A stretch of DNA of 64,000 nt, taken from the NCBI RefSeq assembly GCF_013004375.1, contig NZ_JABERI010000022.1:1-64000 (forward strand). Direction: 5' to 3'. Each line of letters opens with the position of its first letter. The stretch's first letter is position 1. Under the pieces are notes generated by a model. That model did no database searches and was not told where the DNA came from. It saw nothing but the letters and a program-made list of their open reading frames with translations. Origin of the DNA: Acinetobacter terrae. Its GTDB lineage: Bacteria; Pseudomonadota; Gammaproteobacteria; Pseudomonadales; Moraxellaceae. Shown here in pieces: positions 1-9,287 of the stretch. The position numbers were made by a program, and so were the translations under genes.

Positions 1-149
1 ATTGCTGCGTAATCTTTAGCTTCACCGCCGTAATTTTTTGCACAAATTGTTGCAATTGCAGCAGTTAAAGTTGTTTTACCATGGTCGACGTGACCAATTG
101 TGCCCACGTTTACGTGTGGTTTATTACGTTCGAACTTAGCCTTAGCCAT
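1..149 (-). CDS. tuf: Elongation factor Tu (5' part, runs off the left edge)
   Basis: Only the N-terminal 49 or so residues are in the window. They read [19 protein letters not shown] followed by the P-loop GHVDHGKTT, the G1 motif of EF-Tu, the GTPase that brings aminoacyl-tRNA to the ribosome. The gene is the last member of the rpsL-rpsG-fusA-tuf order and lies 97 bp downstream of fusA. An AAGGA Shine-Dalgarno sequence sits about 8 nt before the ATG. The identity is certain; the C-terminal part is outside the window. Confidence 0.97.
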   Translation of the reverse strand, partial: MAKAKFERNKPHVNVGTIGHVDHGKTTLTAAIATICAKNYGGEAKDYAA

Positions 150-170
150 GAGATCTTCCTTTTTAAACTG

Positions 171-194
171 CTTATGGAGGGAAAACTCCATAAG
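171..194. repeat. Inverted repeat between fusA and tuf
   Basis: Two perfect 9-nt arms (CTTATGGAG and CTCCATAAG) are separated by 6 nt. On the transcribed (minus) strand the stem-loop is not followed by a U-run, so it is not a normal terminator. It could be an RNA processing or stability element that sets tuf levels relative to fusA. Confidence 0.6.
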
Positions 195-246
195 CGATTT
201 TGGTTTTTAACTATGAATTAGTTTGGGGCTTATAGTAATCGAAAGA

Positions 247-2385
247 TTACTCGTCGTCACCTTTTTTACCGCCAGACTGGAACTTAGTAATGATGCCTTC
301 AGCCACGTTACGTGGAGTTTCAGCATATTTAGCAAATTCCATAGAATAAGTCGCACGACCTTGAGACATAGAACGCATAGAAGTTGCGTAACCAAACATC
401 TCAGCCAATGGAACTTCAGCTTTAATTGCTTTAGTACCACCAGGTAAATCTTCCATACCTTGAACCATACCACGACGACGGTTTAAGTCACCCATGATGT
501 CGCCCATGTAGTCTTCTGGAGTTTCTACTTCAACTTTCATGATCGGTTCAAGAAGGATAGGATCCGCTTTCATGAAACCATCACGGAACGCGTAAGAACC
601 TGCCATTTTGAACGATAATTCGTCAGAATCGACATCATGGTAAGAACCATCAAATAATGTCGCTTTGATACCCACAACAGGGTAACCAGCCAATACACCA
701 TTTTTCATACGTTCTTGAATACCTTTGTCAACCGCGCCAAAGAATTCTTTAGGTACAGTACCACCGACAACTTCTTCAGCGAACACGTATTCTTTACCAG
801 CTTCTTCGACATTCATAGGTTCTAAACGAACATATACATGACCGAATTTACCTTTACCACCTGTTTGACGTACGAATTTACCTTCTTGCTCAACAGTCTT
901 TTTGATTGTTTCGCGGTAAGCAACCATTGGTTTACCAATGTTCGCTTCAACGTTAAATTCACGTTTCATACGGTCAACAAGAATGTCAAGGTGAAGCTCA
1001 CCCATACCAGCAATAATCGTTTGACCAGATTCTTCGTCTGTGCGAACACGGAACGATGGATCTTCTTTAGCCAAACGACCAAGTGCGATAGACATTTTCT
1101 CTTGGTCAGCTTTTGTCTTAGGCTCTACAGCTAAAGAAATTACTGGCTCAGGGAATTCCATACGCTCAAGTGTAATGACGTGTTTCTCATCACAAAGTGT
1201 ATCACCAGTGGTAACGTCTTTAAGACCTACACATGCAGCGATATCACCAGCGCGGATTTCTTCAACGTCTTGACGTTCGTTCGCGTGCATTTGCACGATA
1301 CGACCAATACGTTCACGTTTAGATTTAACTGGGTTGTATACTGGGTCGCCTTGTTTAAGCACACCAGAATAAACACGTACGAAAGTCAAGTTACCTACGA
1401 ACTTGTCATTCATGATTTTGAATGCAAGTGCAGAGAACGGAGCTTCGTCAGATGCTTCACGAATAGCTTTAGTTTCAGCTTTGTCGTCAAGAATACCTTC
1501 GATAGGCTTAACTTCAGTAGGTGATGGTAAGAAATCAATAACAGCATCCAACATACGTTGAACACCTTTGTTTTTGAATGCTGTACCACAAAGCATTGGT
1601 TGGATTTCACAAGCCAAAGTTTGAGCACGAATACCAGCAACGATTTGTTCTTTCGACAAGTCGCCATTGTTTAGGTATTCATCCATCAATTCTTCAGATG
1701 CTTCAGCCGCAGCTTCAACCATGTTTGTACGCCATTCTTCAGCAAGTTCTTGAAGTTCAGCCGGGATTTCACCGTATTCGAACTGCATACCTTGAGAAGC
1801 TTCATCCCAAATGATCTGTTTCATTTCGATCAAGTCGATAACGCCGGTGAAGTTTTCTTCAGCGCCAACAGGGATTACAACTGGTACAGGGTGTGCACCA
1901 AGACGTGTTTTCATTTGTTCAACAACACGGAAGAAGTTTGCACCAGTACGGTCCATCTTGTTCACGAATGCTAAACGAGGCACTTTATATTTGTTTGCTT
2001 GACGCCATACAGTTTCTGACTGAGGTTGTACACCACCTACAGCACAGTAAACCATACATGCACCGTCAAGAACACGCATAGAACGCTCAACTTCGATTGT
2101 GAAGTCAACGTGTCCCGGGGTATCAATTACGTTGATACGGTGTTCTGGGTATTGCTTAGCCATACCAGACCAGAAACAAGTTGTAGCAGCTGAAGTGATT
2201 GTAATACCACGTTCTTGCTCTTGTTCCATCCAGTCCATTGTTGCTGCACCATCATGTACTTCACCAATTTTGTGAGATACACCTGTGTAGAACAAAATAC
2301 GTTCTGAAGTAGTGGTTTTACCAGCATCAATATGAGCAGAAATACCAATGTTACGGTAACGAGAAATTGGGGTTTGACGAGCCAT
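247..2385 (-). CDS. fusA: Elongation factor G
   Basis: Ribosomal translocase GTPase of 712 residues. The G1 motif AHIDAGKTT is near residue 20, DTPGHVDF (G3) and NKMDRTGA (G4) follow, and the C-terminal EF-G domains IV and V are intact to the stop codon. I start at [12 protein letters not shown]. An upstream in-frame ATG at 2397 would add only MQEI, is directly abutted by AGGA, and is less likely. The gene is third in the str operon, downstream of rpsG and upstream of tuf. Confidence 0.97.
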   Translation of the reverse strand: MARQTPISRYRNIGISAHIDAGKTTTSERILFYTGVSHKIGEVHDGAATMDWMEQEQERGITITSAATTCFWSGMAKQYPEHRINVIDTPGHVDFTIEVERSMRVLDGACMVYCAVGGVQPQSETVWRQANKYKVPRLAFVNKMDRTGANFFRVVEQMKTRLGAHPVPVVIPVGAEENFTGVIDLIEMKQIIWDEASQGMQFEYGEIPAELQELAEEWRTNMVEAAAEASEELMDEYLNNGDLSKEQIVAGIRAQTLACEIQPMLCGTAFKNKGVQRMLDAVIDFLPSPTEVKPIEGILDDKAETKAIREASDEAPFSALAFKIMNDKFVGNLTFVRVYSGVLKQGDPVYNPVKSKRERIGRIVQMHANERQDVEEIRAGDIAACVGLKDVTTGDTLCDEKHVITLERMEFPEPVISLAVEPKTKADQEKMSIALGRLAKEDPSFRVRTDEESGQTIIAGMGELHLDILVDRMKREFNVEANIGKPMVAYRETIKKTVEQEGKFVRQTGGKGKFGHVYVRLEPMNVEEAGKEYVFAEEVVGGTVPKEFFGAVDKGIQERMKNGVLAGYPVVGIKATLFDGSYHDVDSDELSFKMAGSYAFRDGFMKADPILLEPIMKVEVETPEDYMGDIMGDLNRRRGMVQGMEDLPGGTKAIKAEVPLAEMFGYATSMRSMSQGRATYSMEFAKYAETPRNVAEGIITKFQSGGKKGDDE

Positions 2386-2422
2386 GATTTCTTGCATTCC
2401 TAAATTTGTTGTTTAAAACAGG

Positions 2423-2452
2423 ACGCTTTAAGTTGCTAGCAACTTAAAGCGT
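2423..2452. repeat. 30-bp perfect palindrome between rpsG and fusA
   Basis: The arms run 2423-2437 and 2438-2452 and are exact reverse complements, centred on GCTAGC. In the minus-strand transcript it forms a 15-bp stem with almost no loop and no following U-run. It lies in the 126-bp gap between rpsG and fusA, so a role in mRNA cleavage or stability within the str transcript is more likely than termination. Confidence 0.7.
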
Positions 2453-2511
2453 TTTGACAACAGCTCAGTAAGACTGATCTATCCTCACCCTGATTAAGGT
2501 CTTTAAACCTA

Positions 2512-2982
2512 TTAGAAACGGTAGTGAGAGAATGCTTTGTTGGCTTCAGCCATACGATGCACATCTTCACGTTTCTTAATCGCTGAACCTTTACCTTCAG
2601 CTGCATCAAGCAACTCACCAGCAAGACGTAAAGCCATAGTTTTTTCAGAACGCTTAGCAGCAGCATCTACTAACCAGCGCATAGCTAAGGCAGTACGACG
2701 GGATGGGCGTACTTCCATAGGCACTTGATAAGTAGCACCACCAACACGGCGTGCTTTTACTTCGACCATAGGACGAACTTTTTCAAGAGTAGTCTCGAAA
2801 AATTCAACTGGGTCTACTTTAGATTTTTCTTGAACGCGGTCTAAAGCACCGTAAACGATACTTTCAGCAATAGATTTTTTACCATCTTGCATTACGTGGT
2901 TCATGAATTTAGCGATTGTTTGGCTGCCGAACTTAGGATCCGGAAGGATTTCACGGGCAGCAACTACGCGACGTCTTGGCAT
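2512..2982 (-). CDS. rpsG: 30S ribosomal protein S7
   Basis: 156 residues starting [20 protein letters not shown], the usual bacterial S7 length and sequence. S7 binds the 3' major domain of 16S rRNA and nucleates assembly of the 30S head; in E. coli it also represses translation of its own operon. The gene is second in the str operon, 177 bp downstream of rpsL, with fusA next. It is intact. Confidence 0.98.
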   Translation of the reverse strand: MPRRRVVAAREILPDPKFGSQTIAKFMNHVMQDGKKSIAESIVYGALDRVQEKSKVDPVEFFETTLEKVRPMVEVKARRVGGATYQVPMEVRPSRRTALAMRWLVDAAAKRSEKTMALRLAGELLDAAEGKGSAIKKREDVHRMAEANKAFSHYRF

Positions 2983-2998
2983 TTTAACACCTATAAAT

Positions 2999-3039
2999 AT
3001 GACACTTCAGGTTTATCCAGCATGAGTACAAAGTGTCAT
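2999..3039. repeat. Inverted repeat between rpsL and rpsG
   Basis: Arms ATGACACTT (2999-3007) and AAGTGTCAT (3031-3039) flank a 23-nt loop in the gap just upstream of rpsG. The fold would be present in the polycistronic mRNA close to the rpsG start. It may be a processing site or part of an autogenous control region; this is inference only. Confidence 0.5.
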
Positions 3040-3159
3040 GTACTGTTCGCTGGCCTTACTACACGTCGCTTGAATTTCACAAAATTAAATGCAGAAATCA
3101 GACAAGCGAGACGATAAAGGATTGCGGTTCTACGTTCTTAAGAAGCTAATCTCGAAAGA

Positions 3160-3534
3160 TTATTTTTTAGGACGTTTAGTACCGTATTTAGAACGTGACT
3201 GGTTACGATCTTTAACACCAGCGCAGTCTAATGAACCACGAACGGTATGGTAACGTACACCTGGTAAGTCTTTAACACGACCACCACGGATAAGAACAAC
3301 ACTGTGCTCTTGTAGGTTATGGCCTTCACCACCGATATAGCTTGATACTTCAAAACCAGAAGTTAAGCGAACACGGCAAACTTTACGCATTGCTGAGTTA
3401 GGTTTTTTAGGTGTAGTAGTGTAAACACGTGTACAAACACCACGACGTTGTGGACAAGCCTTCAACGCAGGAACTTTTGATTTTTCAATCAAAGTAGTAC
3501 GACCCTTACGGATCAACTGATTTGTTGTTGCCAT
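3160..3534 (-). CDS. rpsL: 30S ribosomal protein S12
   Basis: 124 residues with the conserved [13 protein letters not shown] and the streptomycin-site loops: TTPKKPNS around residue 43 and [12 protein letters not shown] around residue 90. Both lysines commonly mutated in streptomycin-resistant strains are wild type (TPKKPNS; the position before PGVRYH is in the context [12 protein letters not shown]). S12 sits at the decoding centre. This is the first gene of the str operon; the promoter must lie in 3535-3702. Confidence 0.98.
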   Translation of the reverse strand: MATTNQLIRKGRTTLIEKSKVPALKACPQRRGVCTRVYTTTPKKPNSAMRKVCRVRLTSGFEVSSYIGGEGHNLQEHSVVLIRGGRVKDLPGVRYHTVRGSLDCAGVKDRNQSRSKYGTKRPKK

Positions 3535-3702
3535 TTGGCAATTCTCCCGTTAATAAAAAGCCTCAAAAAAATACTACTTTTCGAGGGCAGACAATTGTAA
3601 GCGAAGATAGAAAAATGGTCAATATTCGAGACCATATCAAATATTAACCATTTCCTTATATTTAGGGCGTTTGAAACCATTTACTAGGCTTCGGTTTGAC
3701 TT

Positions 3703-5139
3703 TTAAGATTTCTTTTTTGTAACTTTTTTATTTATAGGTGCAGATTCCTGATTTGATTGGGATTCCGTAGCAGAAGGTTGAGCAAGAATTTGTTCATTCA
3801 CTGCCTGTTCTGCCTGCGTATATTCATCCAACTCAGATTCATCCGGAGTGATTGCTGGTTTTTGTGGTTCCACTTGTTCATGTGATTCAACCATATGCTC
3901 AGCTAAATATTCCAAGCCCTGTTCAACTCGTTCATCCTTTCTGTTTTCATCCACTTTGGGAACTTCTGTTTTCTTTTTGATTGTGACATTTGAAATATTT
4001 TTATTATCAGTCACTTGAATATCCTGATCCAATTTAATTTCACTCGGCTTCGCATCCACTTTAGATAAATGTTCTAATAATTTTGGAGTTGCCTGAGCCA
4101 ATAATGCCAAAGATTTTTCATAAGCTGCAATCGGGGATATCTCTACCCCTTGATGTTGTTGCAAGTAACTTCGGGCGTGGGAAAAAATTTGTTGCGCTTT
4201 CTGGTTGACGTCTTCAACCAGTTTCCAACTATAGACTGCACCAATGCCCGCTCCTGCAACAGGTGTCAATTTACTGATGATGGAAATTTTAGGAATATGA
4301 TTCAACCAATCCCATTTCATTTCACCATTTTCATTACTTAACCATTTTTTTAGGGCTGTAATATCGTTACTTGAACCCAACATTTGTTGAAACTGAGTCA
4401 TATCTTGTGTTTTTAACATACTGGATAATGCTTTTAGCGCCATCAATACACTCTGTTTTTCCGCAATCTGGCCTAAATCAATCTGTTTAAACACAAACTG
4501 AACAATATCTTGTTCTGTTTCTTTATTGAGTTCAAAACCATACGCACGTCCAACCTGATAAATCATGCGCAAAGACATGATTAAAGACAACGGTACATCA
4601 ATCGCTGAACCCACCACGCCTGTCGCCCCGGTTACAGCACCCTGTATAGAGGCAATCCATTTATTCTGTTCTGCCAAGGCCTGACTAATTCGCTTTGACC
4701 GATCTACGTCTTGGGTCAGTTCTTGTAAATCTTTTGCACCAGCCTGATCAAGCACGGCATCGACTGAACTTAGATTTGAGGTAAATTGATTCAACTGCTC
4801 AAAAAAATAATCCGATAATTTATCTGAAAATTGTGGAGAAACAAAATTGGCGACCCGAGTCACTTTACCATACTGACGACCGAGTAATTGTTTCGAGACA
4901 CCGGGTAAATACTCGCGCAGCATTTGTTGAGGATTTTCATATTTTTGGGCTTCAAAAGTATTTGATTGACGAGCACTCCCATCCATCACCTTACCATTTC
5001 TTGATGGCTGCATGGCCTTAGTCACAGCATTCGGAGCGGCATGGTTCAGCACACCCATTCCAGCTGCACTGATCTTTTTAGCCACTCCAAAGGCATTTGA
5101 GAAGAATCCATGCGAATGTTTATTATTGATATCAGTCAT
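3703..5139 (-). CDS. EcsC family protein
   Basis: 478 residues. The central part (about 120-330) has the EcsC-family pattern: an alpha-helical segment IQGAVTGATGVVGSAIDVPLS with a Gly/Ala-rich amphipathic or membrane-associated stretch, then MSLRMIYQVGRAYGFEL and repeated KQ/LG helices. A second Gly/Ala-rich helix, LTPVAGAGIGAVYSW, lies near 300. The C-terminal 100 residues are charged, low-complexity and Glu/Lys/Gln-rich, ending in KKVTKKKS. The function of EcsC proteins in Gram-negatives is unknown. The gene stands alone, transcribed toward rpsL, with a GAGGAT ribosome site before the ATG. Confidence 0.75.
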   Translation of the reverse strand: MTDINNKHSHGFFSNAFGVAKKISAAGMGVLNHAAPNAVTKAMQPSRNGKVMDGSARQSNTFEAQKYENPQQMLREYLPGVSKQLLGRQYGKVTRVANFVSPQFSDKLSDYFFEQLNQFTSNLSSVDAVLDQAGAKDLQELTQDVDRSKRISQALAEQNKWIASIQGAVTGATGVVGSAIDVPLSLIMSLRMIYQVGRAYGFELNKETEQDIVQFVFKQIDLGQIAEKQSVLMALKALSSMLKTQDMTQFQQMLGSSNDITALKKWLSNENGEMKWDWLNHIPKISIISKLTPVAGAGIGAVYSWKLVEDVNQKAQQIFSHARSYLQQHQGVEISPIAAYEKSLALLAQATPKLLEHLSKVDAKPSEIKLDQDIQVTDNKNISNVTIKKKTEVPKVDENRKDERVEQGLEYLAEHMVESHEQVEPQKPAITPDESELDEYTQAEQAVNEQILAQPSATESQSNQESAPINKKVTKKKS

Positions 5140-5418
5140 TCTTTATCCTCATTTTCAATTCTTACAATTATTGATAAATACTAGGCATAGTCTAAGTTTA
5201 TCTCAATATTAATGTGTATCTTTTAGTTAATTAAACCGGGTAATTTTCACAAATACGTACAGAGGGAAATAGGCATAATATTTGCCATAAGAATTCAAAA
5301 ATCTTTCTGCTATTATGAATGTAATTGAAATACATGAGTAAGGCGCTGGGTTTTGCTTAAGGCAAACAATTCATTCAGCTGCATTTGCTCAAATCACCAC
5401 CATATAAGGGATCTGTAG

Positions 5419-6648
5419 ATGAAACGTGTTGTAATCACTGGCATGGGCATTAACTCATGTATTGGTAATTCTTTAGAAGAAGTAACAAATTCTTTGCAAA
5501 ACGGTATTTCTGGAACACGTTTTAACCCGACTTATGCTGAACTCAACTTTAAAAGCCACGTGAGTGCAGCAGCAGAACAAAACTTTGACAATATCGACCG
5601 TAAATTAAAACGCTTTATGGGCGTTTGTGCGATGTATGCATACAACTCAGCCCTTGCTGCAGTCGAACATGCGGGTTTACAGGCTGATGATTTAGCGGGC
5701 AACCCACGTTACGGTATTACGGGTGGTTCAGGTGGTGGTTCAACCGCTTCTGTCATTGAAATGAACGAATTGTTGCAAACCAAAGGGGCACGTAAAGTTG
5801 GCCCTTTCTTTGTTCCGCGTAACATGACCAACACGATTACCGCAAACGTTGGCGTTGCATTCAAATTACAAGGTGTAGCGCATACCATTACCAGCGCATG
5901 TGCAACTTCTGCAGATGCAATTGGTTATGCTTACAACCTGATTCAATTGGGCAAACAAGATTTAATGCTTGCCGGTGGCGGTGAAGAAGATCACTGGTCA
6001 CAAAGCTTGTTGTTTGATGCAATGGGCGCACTGTGCTCTAAATACAATGACACGCCTGAAACAGCTTCTCGCCCATACTCTGCTGACCGTGACGGTTTTG
6101 TGATTGCGGGTGGTGGTGGTTTCGTGGTGCTTGAGTCACTTGAACATGCCCAAGCTCGTGGCGCGAACATCCTAGCTGAAGTGGTTGGTTATGCTGCAAA
6201 CAGTGATGGTGCAGACATGGTTGCGCCAAGCGGTGAAGGTGCAACACGCTGTGTGCTTATGGCTTTAGAAGAAGCAAAACAGCACGGTGTAGATAAAATT
6301 GACTATGTGAATACACATGGTACATCTACCCCTGCGGGTGACGTGACTGAACTTAAAGCGATGGAACGTGCATTCGGTGAAGGTCAAGTTCCTCCACTGA
6401 GTTCAACCAAGTCTATGACCGGTCACAGCTTAGGTGCAGCGGGTGTTCAAGAAGCAATTTATTCAGTATTGATGATGCAAAATGACTTTATTGCACCAAA
6501 TATCAACGTGACTGAACTGGATGAAGGCGCAAAACCATTTGATATCGTACTTGAAAAACGCGATGCAAAACTGAATACTGTGATGAGTAACAGTTTCGGT
6601 TTCGGCGGCGTAAATGCTTGTCTCATCTTTAAAAAATGGGAAGGCTAA
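5419..6648 (+). CDS. fabB: Beta-ketoacyl-ACP synthase I
   Basis: 409 residues. This condensing enzyme elongates acyl-ACP with malonyl-ACP in type II fatty acid synthesis. The catalytic triad is visible: Cys161 in TSACATSADAIG, His in NTHGTSTPAGD (about 299) and His in KSMTGHSLGAAG (about 334). The N-terminus and the IDRKLKRFMG segment resemble FabB (IDRKVVRFM in E. coli) more than FabF, although FabF-like KASs are close. AAGGGAT precedes the ATG, and hemJ follows after 23 bp and is probably cotranscribed. Confidence 0.88.
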   Translation: MKRVVITGMGINSCIGNSLEEVTNSLQNGISGTRFNPTYAELNFKSHVSAAAEQNFDNIDRKLKRFMGVCAMYAYNSALAAVEHAGLQADDLAGNPRYGITGGSGGGSTASVIEMNELLQTKGARKVGPFFVPRNMTNTITANVGVAFKLQGVAHTITSACATSADAIGYAYNLIQLGKQDLMLAGGGEEDHWSQSLLFDAMGALCSKYNDTPETASRPYSADRDGFVIAGGGGFVVLESLEHAQARGANILAEVVGYAANSDGADMVAPSGEGATRCVLMALEEAKQHGVDKIDYVNTHGTSTPAGDVTELKAMERAFGEGQVPPLSSTKSMTGHSLGAAGVQEAIYSVLMMQNDFIAPNINVTELDEGAKPFDIVLEKRDAKLNTVMSNSFGFGGVNACLIFKKWEG

Positions 6649-6671
6649 GCCGCCCATTTTAAGGTGACTTA

Positions 6672-7124
6672 ATGGATGCTCCTACTGATGCTTTTTTATG
6701 GGTAAAAGCATTACATATTATTGCTGTGGTTTGTTGGTTCGCTGCTTTGTTCTATCTGCCACGTTTATATGTTTACCATGCGATGAGTGAGGATGCCACC
6801 AGTCATCAGCGTTTCCAGATTATGGAACGCAAGTTGTACCGCGGCATCATGTGGCCAGCAATGCTTGCCACCTTCATCACGGCGCACTTTTTAGTGGATT
6901 GGGGTGATGCAACACAACACTACCATGAAGCTATTTGGTTTTACCTGAAAGTTGGATTGGTGGGGCTATTGGTGATTTACCATTTCGTCTGTGGTTATTA
7001 CCGTAAAAAACTGATGGTCGATGCACATTACAAATCACACAAATTTTGGCGTTACTTTAATGAAATGCCAACGCTGATTTTATTTGCAGTGGTCATTTTA
7101 GTGGTGGTTAAACCGCAGTTCTAA
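6672..7124 (+). CDS. hemJ: Protoporphyrinogen IX oxidase HemJ
   Basis: 150 residues with four predicted membrane helices. The pattern of a conserved His in KALHIIAVVCWFAALFYLPRLYVYH, then RKLYRGIMWPAM, YLKVGLVGLLVIYH and a C-terminal FNEMPTL segment is that of HemJ. HemJ is the heme-binding protoporphyrinogen oxidase found in Acinetobacter and cyanobacteria in place of HemG or HemY. It makes protoporphyrin IX in the inner membrane. It follows fabB and ends before a strong terminator. Confidence 0.9.
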   Translation: MDAPTDAFLWVKALHIIAVVCWFAALFYLPRLYVYHAMSEDATSHQRFQIMERKLYRGIMWPAMLATFITAHFLVDWGDATQHYHEAIWFYLKVGLVGLLVIYHFVCGYYRKKLMVDAHYKSHKFWRYFNEMPTLILFAVVILVVVKPQF

Positions 7125-7137
7125 GTTATCTTGATTT

Positions 7138-7167
7138 TAAAAAGCCTCCTATTGGAGGCTTTTTTTA
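7138..7167 (+). terminator. Rho-independent terminator after hemJ
   Basis: AAGCCTCC/GGAGGCTT stem with a 4-nt loop followed by a run of T, directly after the fabB-hemJ pair. Confidence 0.9.
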
Positions 7168-7216
7168 TGTTTTTTTACTGACTAAATTTTCAATCCTCAT
7201 GGAAAATAATCCTCAT

Positions 7217-7251
7217 AAAAAAAAGAGAGTGGTTTCTTCCACTCTCTTTTT
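7217..7251 (-). terminator. Rho-independent terminator after cycA
   Basis: AAAAGAGAGTGG and CCACTCTCTTTT arms with a 6-nt loop. On the minus strand it ends in a T-run, and it lies just past the cycA stop codon, closing the dad operon. Confidence 0.85.
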
Positions 7252-7269
7252 AATTACCGGAATTAATGA

Positions 7270-8703
7270 CTACTGCATTTTTAAAGACTGAATACGCTTT
7301 TTCATCCGTGGTTTATATAGCACTTGATACGTTACACCCAGAATCACGAGCCAAAGCGGACTAATCATCAGGGCTTTTAAAGTATCCGGTTCTAAACTCA
7401 AAATAATTAAAGCAAACAGCATGAAAGCTAAAATAACATACGACATCCATACCCCACCCGGCATTTTGAAAGTCGATTTGGCATGCAATTCAGGACTACG
7501 TTTTCTGTAGCGAATGTAGCAGACCATAATCAAGCTCCAGATACTAATGAACAGGATTACGCATAATGAACTAGCCAAGGTAAACGCTTCAATGGTATTG
7601 GGTACAAAATACTGCAATGCCGCGCCAGCCATAATAAAGCAGCAAGAAAAAATAAGTCCTTTGGCCGGAACTGCACGTTTGGACAACTGACTTAATGTTT
7701 GTGGTGCCTGACCATCTTTGGCCAAACCAAACAGCATACGACTGGTGGAGAAGACCCCGCTGTTCATGGATGACATCACCGAAGATAAAACCACCAGATT
7801 CATAATAATGGCGGAAGTTGGAATTCCGGCATGCAGGAATAAAGTCACAAATGGACTTTGATCCGCTGGAATCTGGTTCCACGGTGTAACCGACATCACT
7901 ACAAAGAGGGACAGAACATAAAATAGAATAATTCGCGTAGGAATCGCATTGATCGCTTTTGGCAAGTTTTTTTCAGGGTCTTTAGTTTCAGCTGCCATGG
8001 TTCCAATCAGCTCTACCCCGACAAAGGCAAACAGCGCGATTTGGAATCCAGCCAAAAACCCGGTTGCTCCTTTCGGAAACATGCCACCATGTGACCAGAC
8101 ATGACTAAAGCTTGCTACAGCACCTTGCGGCGGCTGGAACTGCATAAATACCATATATCCGCCAATACCAATCAAGCCCAAAATGGCTAAAATTTTAATC
8201 AGTGCAAACCAGAATTCAATTTCACCAAACAGTTTCACGGTGAGCAGATTAATGCCTAACACCAACAGCACGCAACCAGCACTGATGGCGGCCTGTCCCA
8301 TAGGGGTAAAAGCTTCTCCGGGCGGCAGCCAAAAACCAAGATAATTGATAATGGCAGCTAAATCCGCAATGCCCACCAAAACCCAGCCCAGCCAATATGA
8401 CCAGCCGATATAATAACCCGCAGCCGGGCCAATCAGATCATGCGCCATATCGATAAAGGATTTGTAATGCAGATTGGAAAGCAAGATTTCACCTAATGCA
8501 CGCATCAGGAAAAAAAACATCCCACCAATAATCATATAAATAATCAGGATAGACGGTCCGGCCAAGGAAATGGTTTTCCCGGAACCCATAAACAAACCTG
8601 TACCAATTGCACCACCAATAGCAATCAACTGCAAATGACGGTTGGAGAGTTTCCTTTGTAATTCATGCGGAGAAGATGAATCATCCAATTGATTCGTTTT
8701 CAT
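7270..8703 (-). CDS. cycA: D-serine/D-alanine/glycine-type amino acid permease
   Basis: 477 residues with about 12 membrane helices; APC superfamily, AAT family. The N-terminal LIAIGGAIGTGLFMGSGKTISLAGPS and the EIEFWFALIKI and FVGVELIGTMAAETKDPEKNLPKAI signatures match proton-coupled amino acid permeases. The long similarity to CycA and its position downstream of dadA-alr-ridA point to uptake of D-alanine, D-serine or glycine into the D-alanine catabolic pathway. It is the fourth gene of the likely operon, 165 bp after ridA, with a stem-loop in that gap. Substrate specificity is inferred from context. Confidence 0.8.
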   Translation of the reverse strand: MKTNQLDDSSSPHELQRKLSNRHLQLIAIGGAIGTGLFMGSGKTISLAGPSILIIYMIIGGMFFFLMRALGEILLSNLHYKSFIDMAHDLIGPAAGYYIGWSYWLGWVLVGIADLAAIINYLGFWLPPGEAFTPMGQAAISAGCVLLVLGINLLTVKLFGEIEFWFALIKILAILGLIGIGGYMVFMQFQPPQGAVASFSHVWSHGGMFPKGATGFLAGFQIALFAFVGVELIGTMAAETKDPEKNLPKAINAIPTRIILFYVLSLFVVMSVTPWNQIPADQSPFVTLFLHAGIPTSAIIMNLVVLSSVMSSMNSGVFSTSRMLFGLAKDGQAPQTLSQLSKRAVPAKGLIFSCCFIMAGAALQYFVPNTIEAFTLASSLCVILFISIWSLIMVCYIRYRKRSPELHAKSTFKMPGGVWMSYVILAFMLFALIILSLEPDTLKALMISPLWLVILGVTYQVLYKPRMKKRIQSLKMQ

Positions 8704-8745
8704 ATTTCAATATCCTTATAGCACTGTATAAATCCGGCATTCTGA

Positions 8746-8774
8746 ATTGAGCGGAGGCTTCCGCTGCGCTCAAT
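8746..8774. repeat. Stem-loop in the ridA-cycA gap
   Basis: ATTGAGCG (8746-8753) pairs with CGCTCAAT (8767-8774), and a nested GCGGA/TCCGC pairing lies inside. The element sits in the leader of cycA without a U-run, so it may mark an RNA processing point that separates cycA expression from the upstream dad genes. Confidence 0.55.
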
Positions 8775-8868
8775 CCTGCCTCTTGATAAATTTCTGCTTT
8801 AATCAAGACAGTTGCACTATTCCTTATCTATTTGCGGGAGATGAATTTTAAAAAGTTAAAGCTAAAAA

Positions 8869-9228
8869 TTACTTTTGTGCTGCGGTCACAGCAATTTCAA
8901 TCAACCAATCTGGATTTACCAGATTCGCCTGAATGGTGGCACGTGATGGCGCTACGCAGCCTTTTAACCAATCGACCCAAACCGTATTCACAGTTTTAAA
9001 ATCTTCAAGGTTTTTTATATAAATCTGCGCTGACAATAATCGTGACTTATCACTATTTGCTTGCGCCAATAAGCTGTCAATTGTGGCAAGAATATCCTGA
9101 GTTTGCAGTTCAATATCTTGTGCGGTGGTTTTCGGTACCTGCCCAGATAAATACACGACTTGATTAAAAATCGTGACTGCGCTCATGACTTCTGTACTGT
9201 TGATCTTTTGGATATCTGAATGTGACAT
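8869..9228 (-). CDS. RidA family enamine/imine deaminase
   Basis: 119 residues of the YjgF/YER057c/UK114 family. Visible are the N-terminal YLSGQVP strand and the PSRATIQANL segment carrying the conserved Arg that binds the carboxylate of 2-aminoacrylate-type substrates. These proteins hydrolyse reactive enamines and imines released by PLP or flavin enzymes. Its place between alr and cycA suggests it clears the imino acid made when DadA oxidises D-amino acids. It is a dad-locus paralogue rather than the housekeeping RidA. Confidence 0.85.
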   Translation of the reverse strand: MSHSDIQKINSTEVMSAVTIFNQVVYLSGQVPKTTAQDIELQTQDILATIDSLLAQANSDKSRLLSAQIYIKNLEDFKTVNTVWVDWLKGCVAPSRATIQANLVNPDWLIEIAVTAAQK

Positions 9229-9287
9229 ATTAATTTCCCTATTGTGGATAACTGATGACTGGATCTTGAATAAATCAAGCTGAGATT

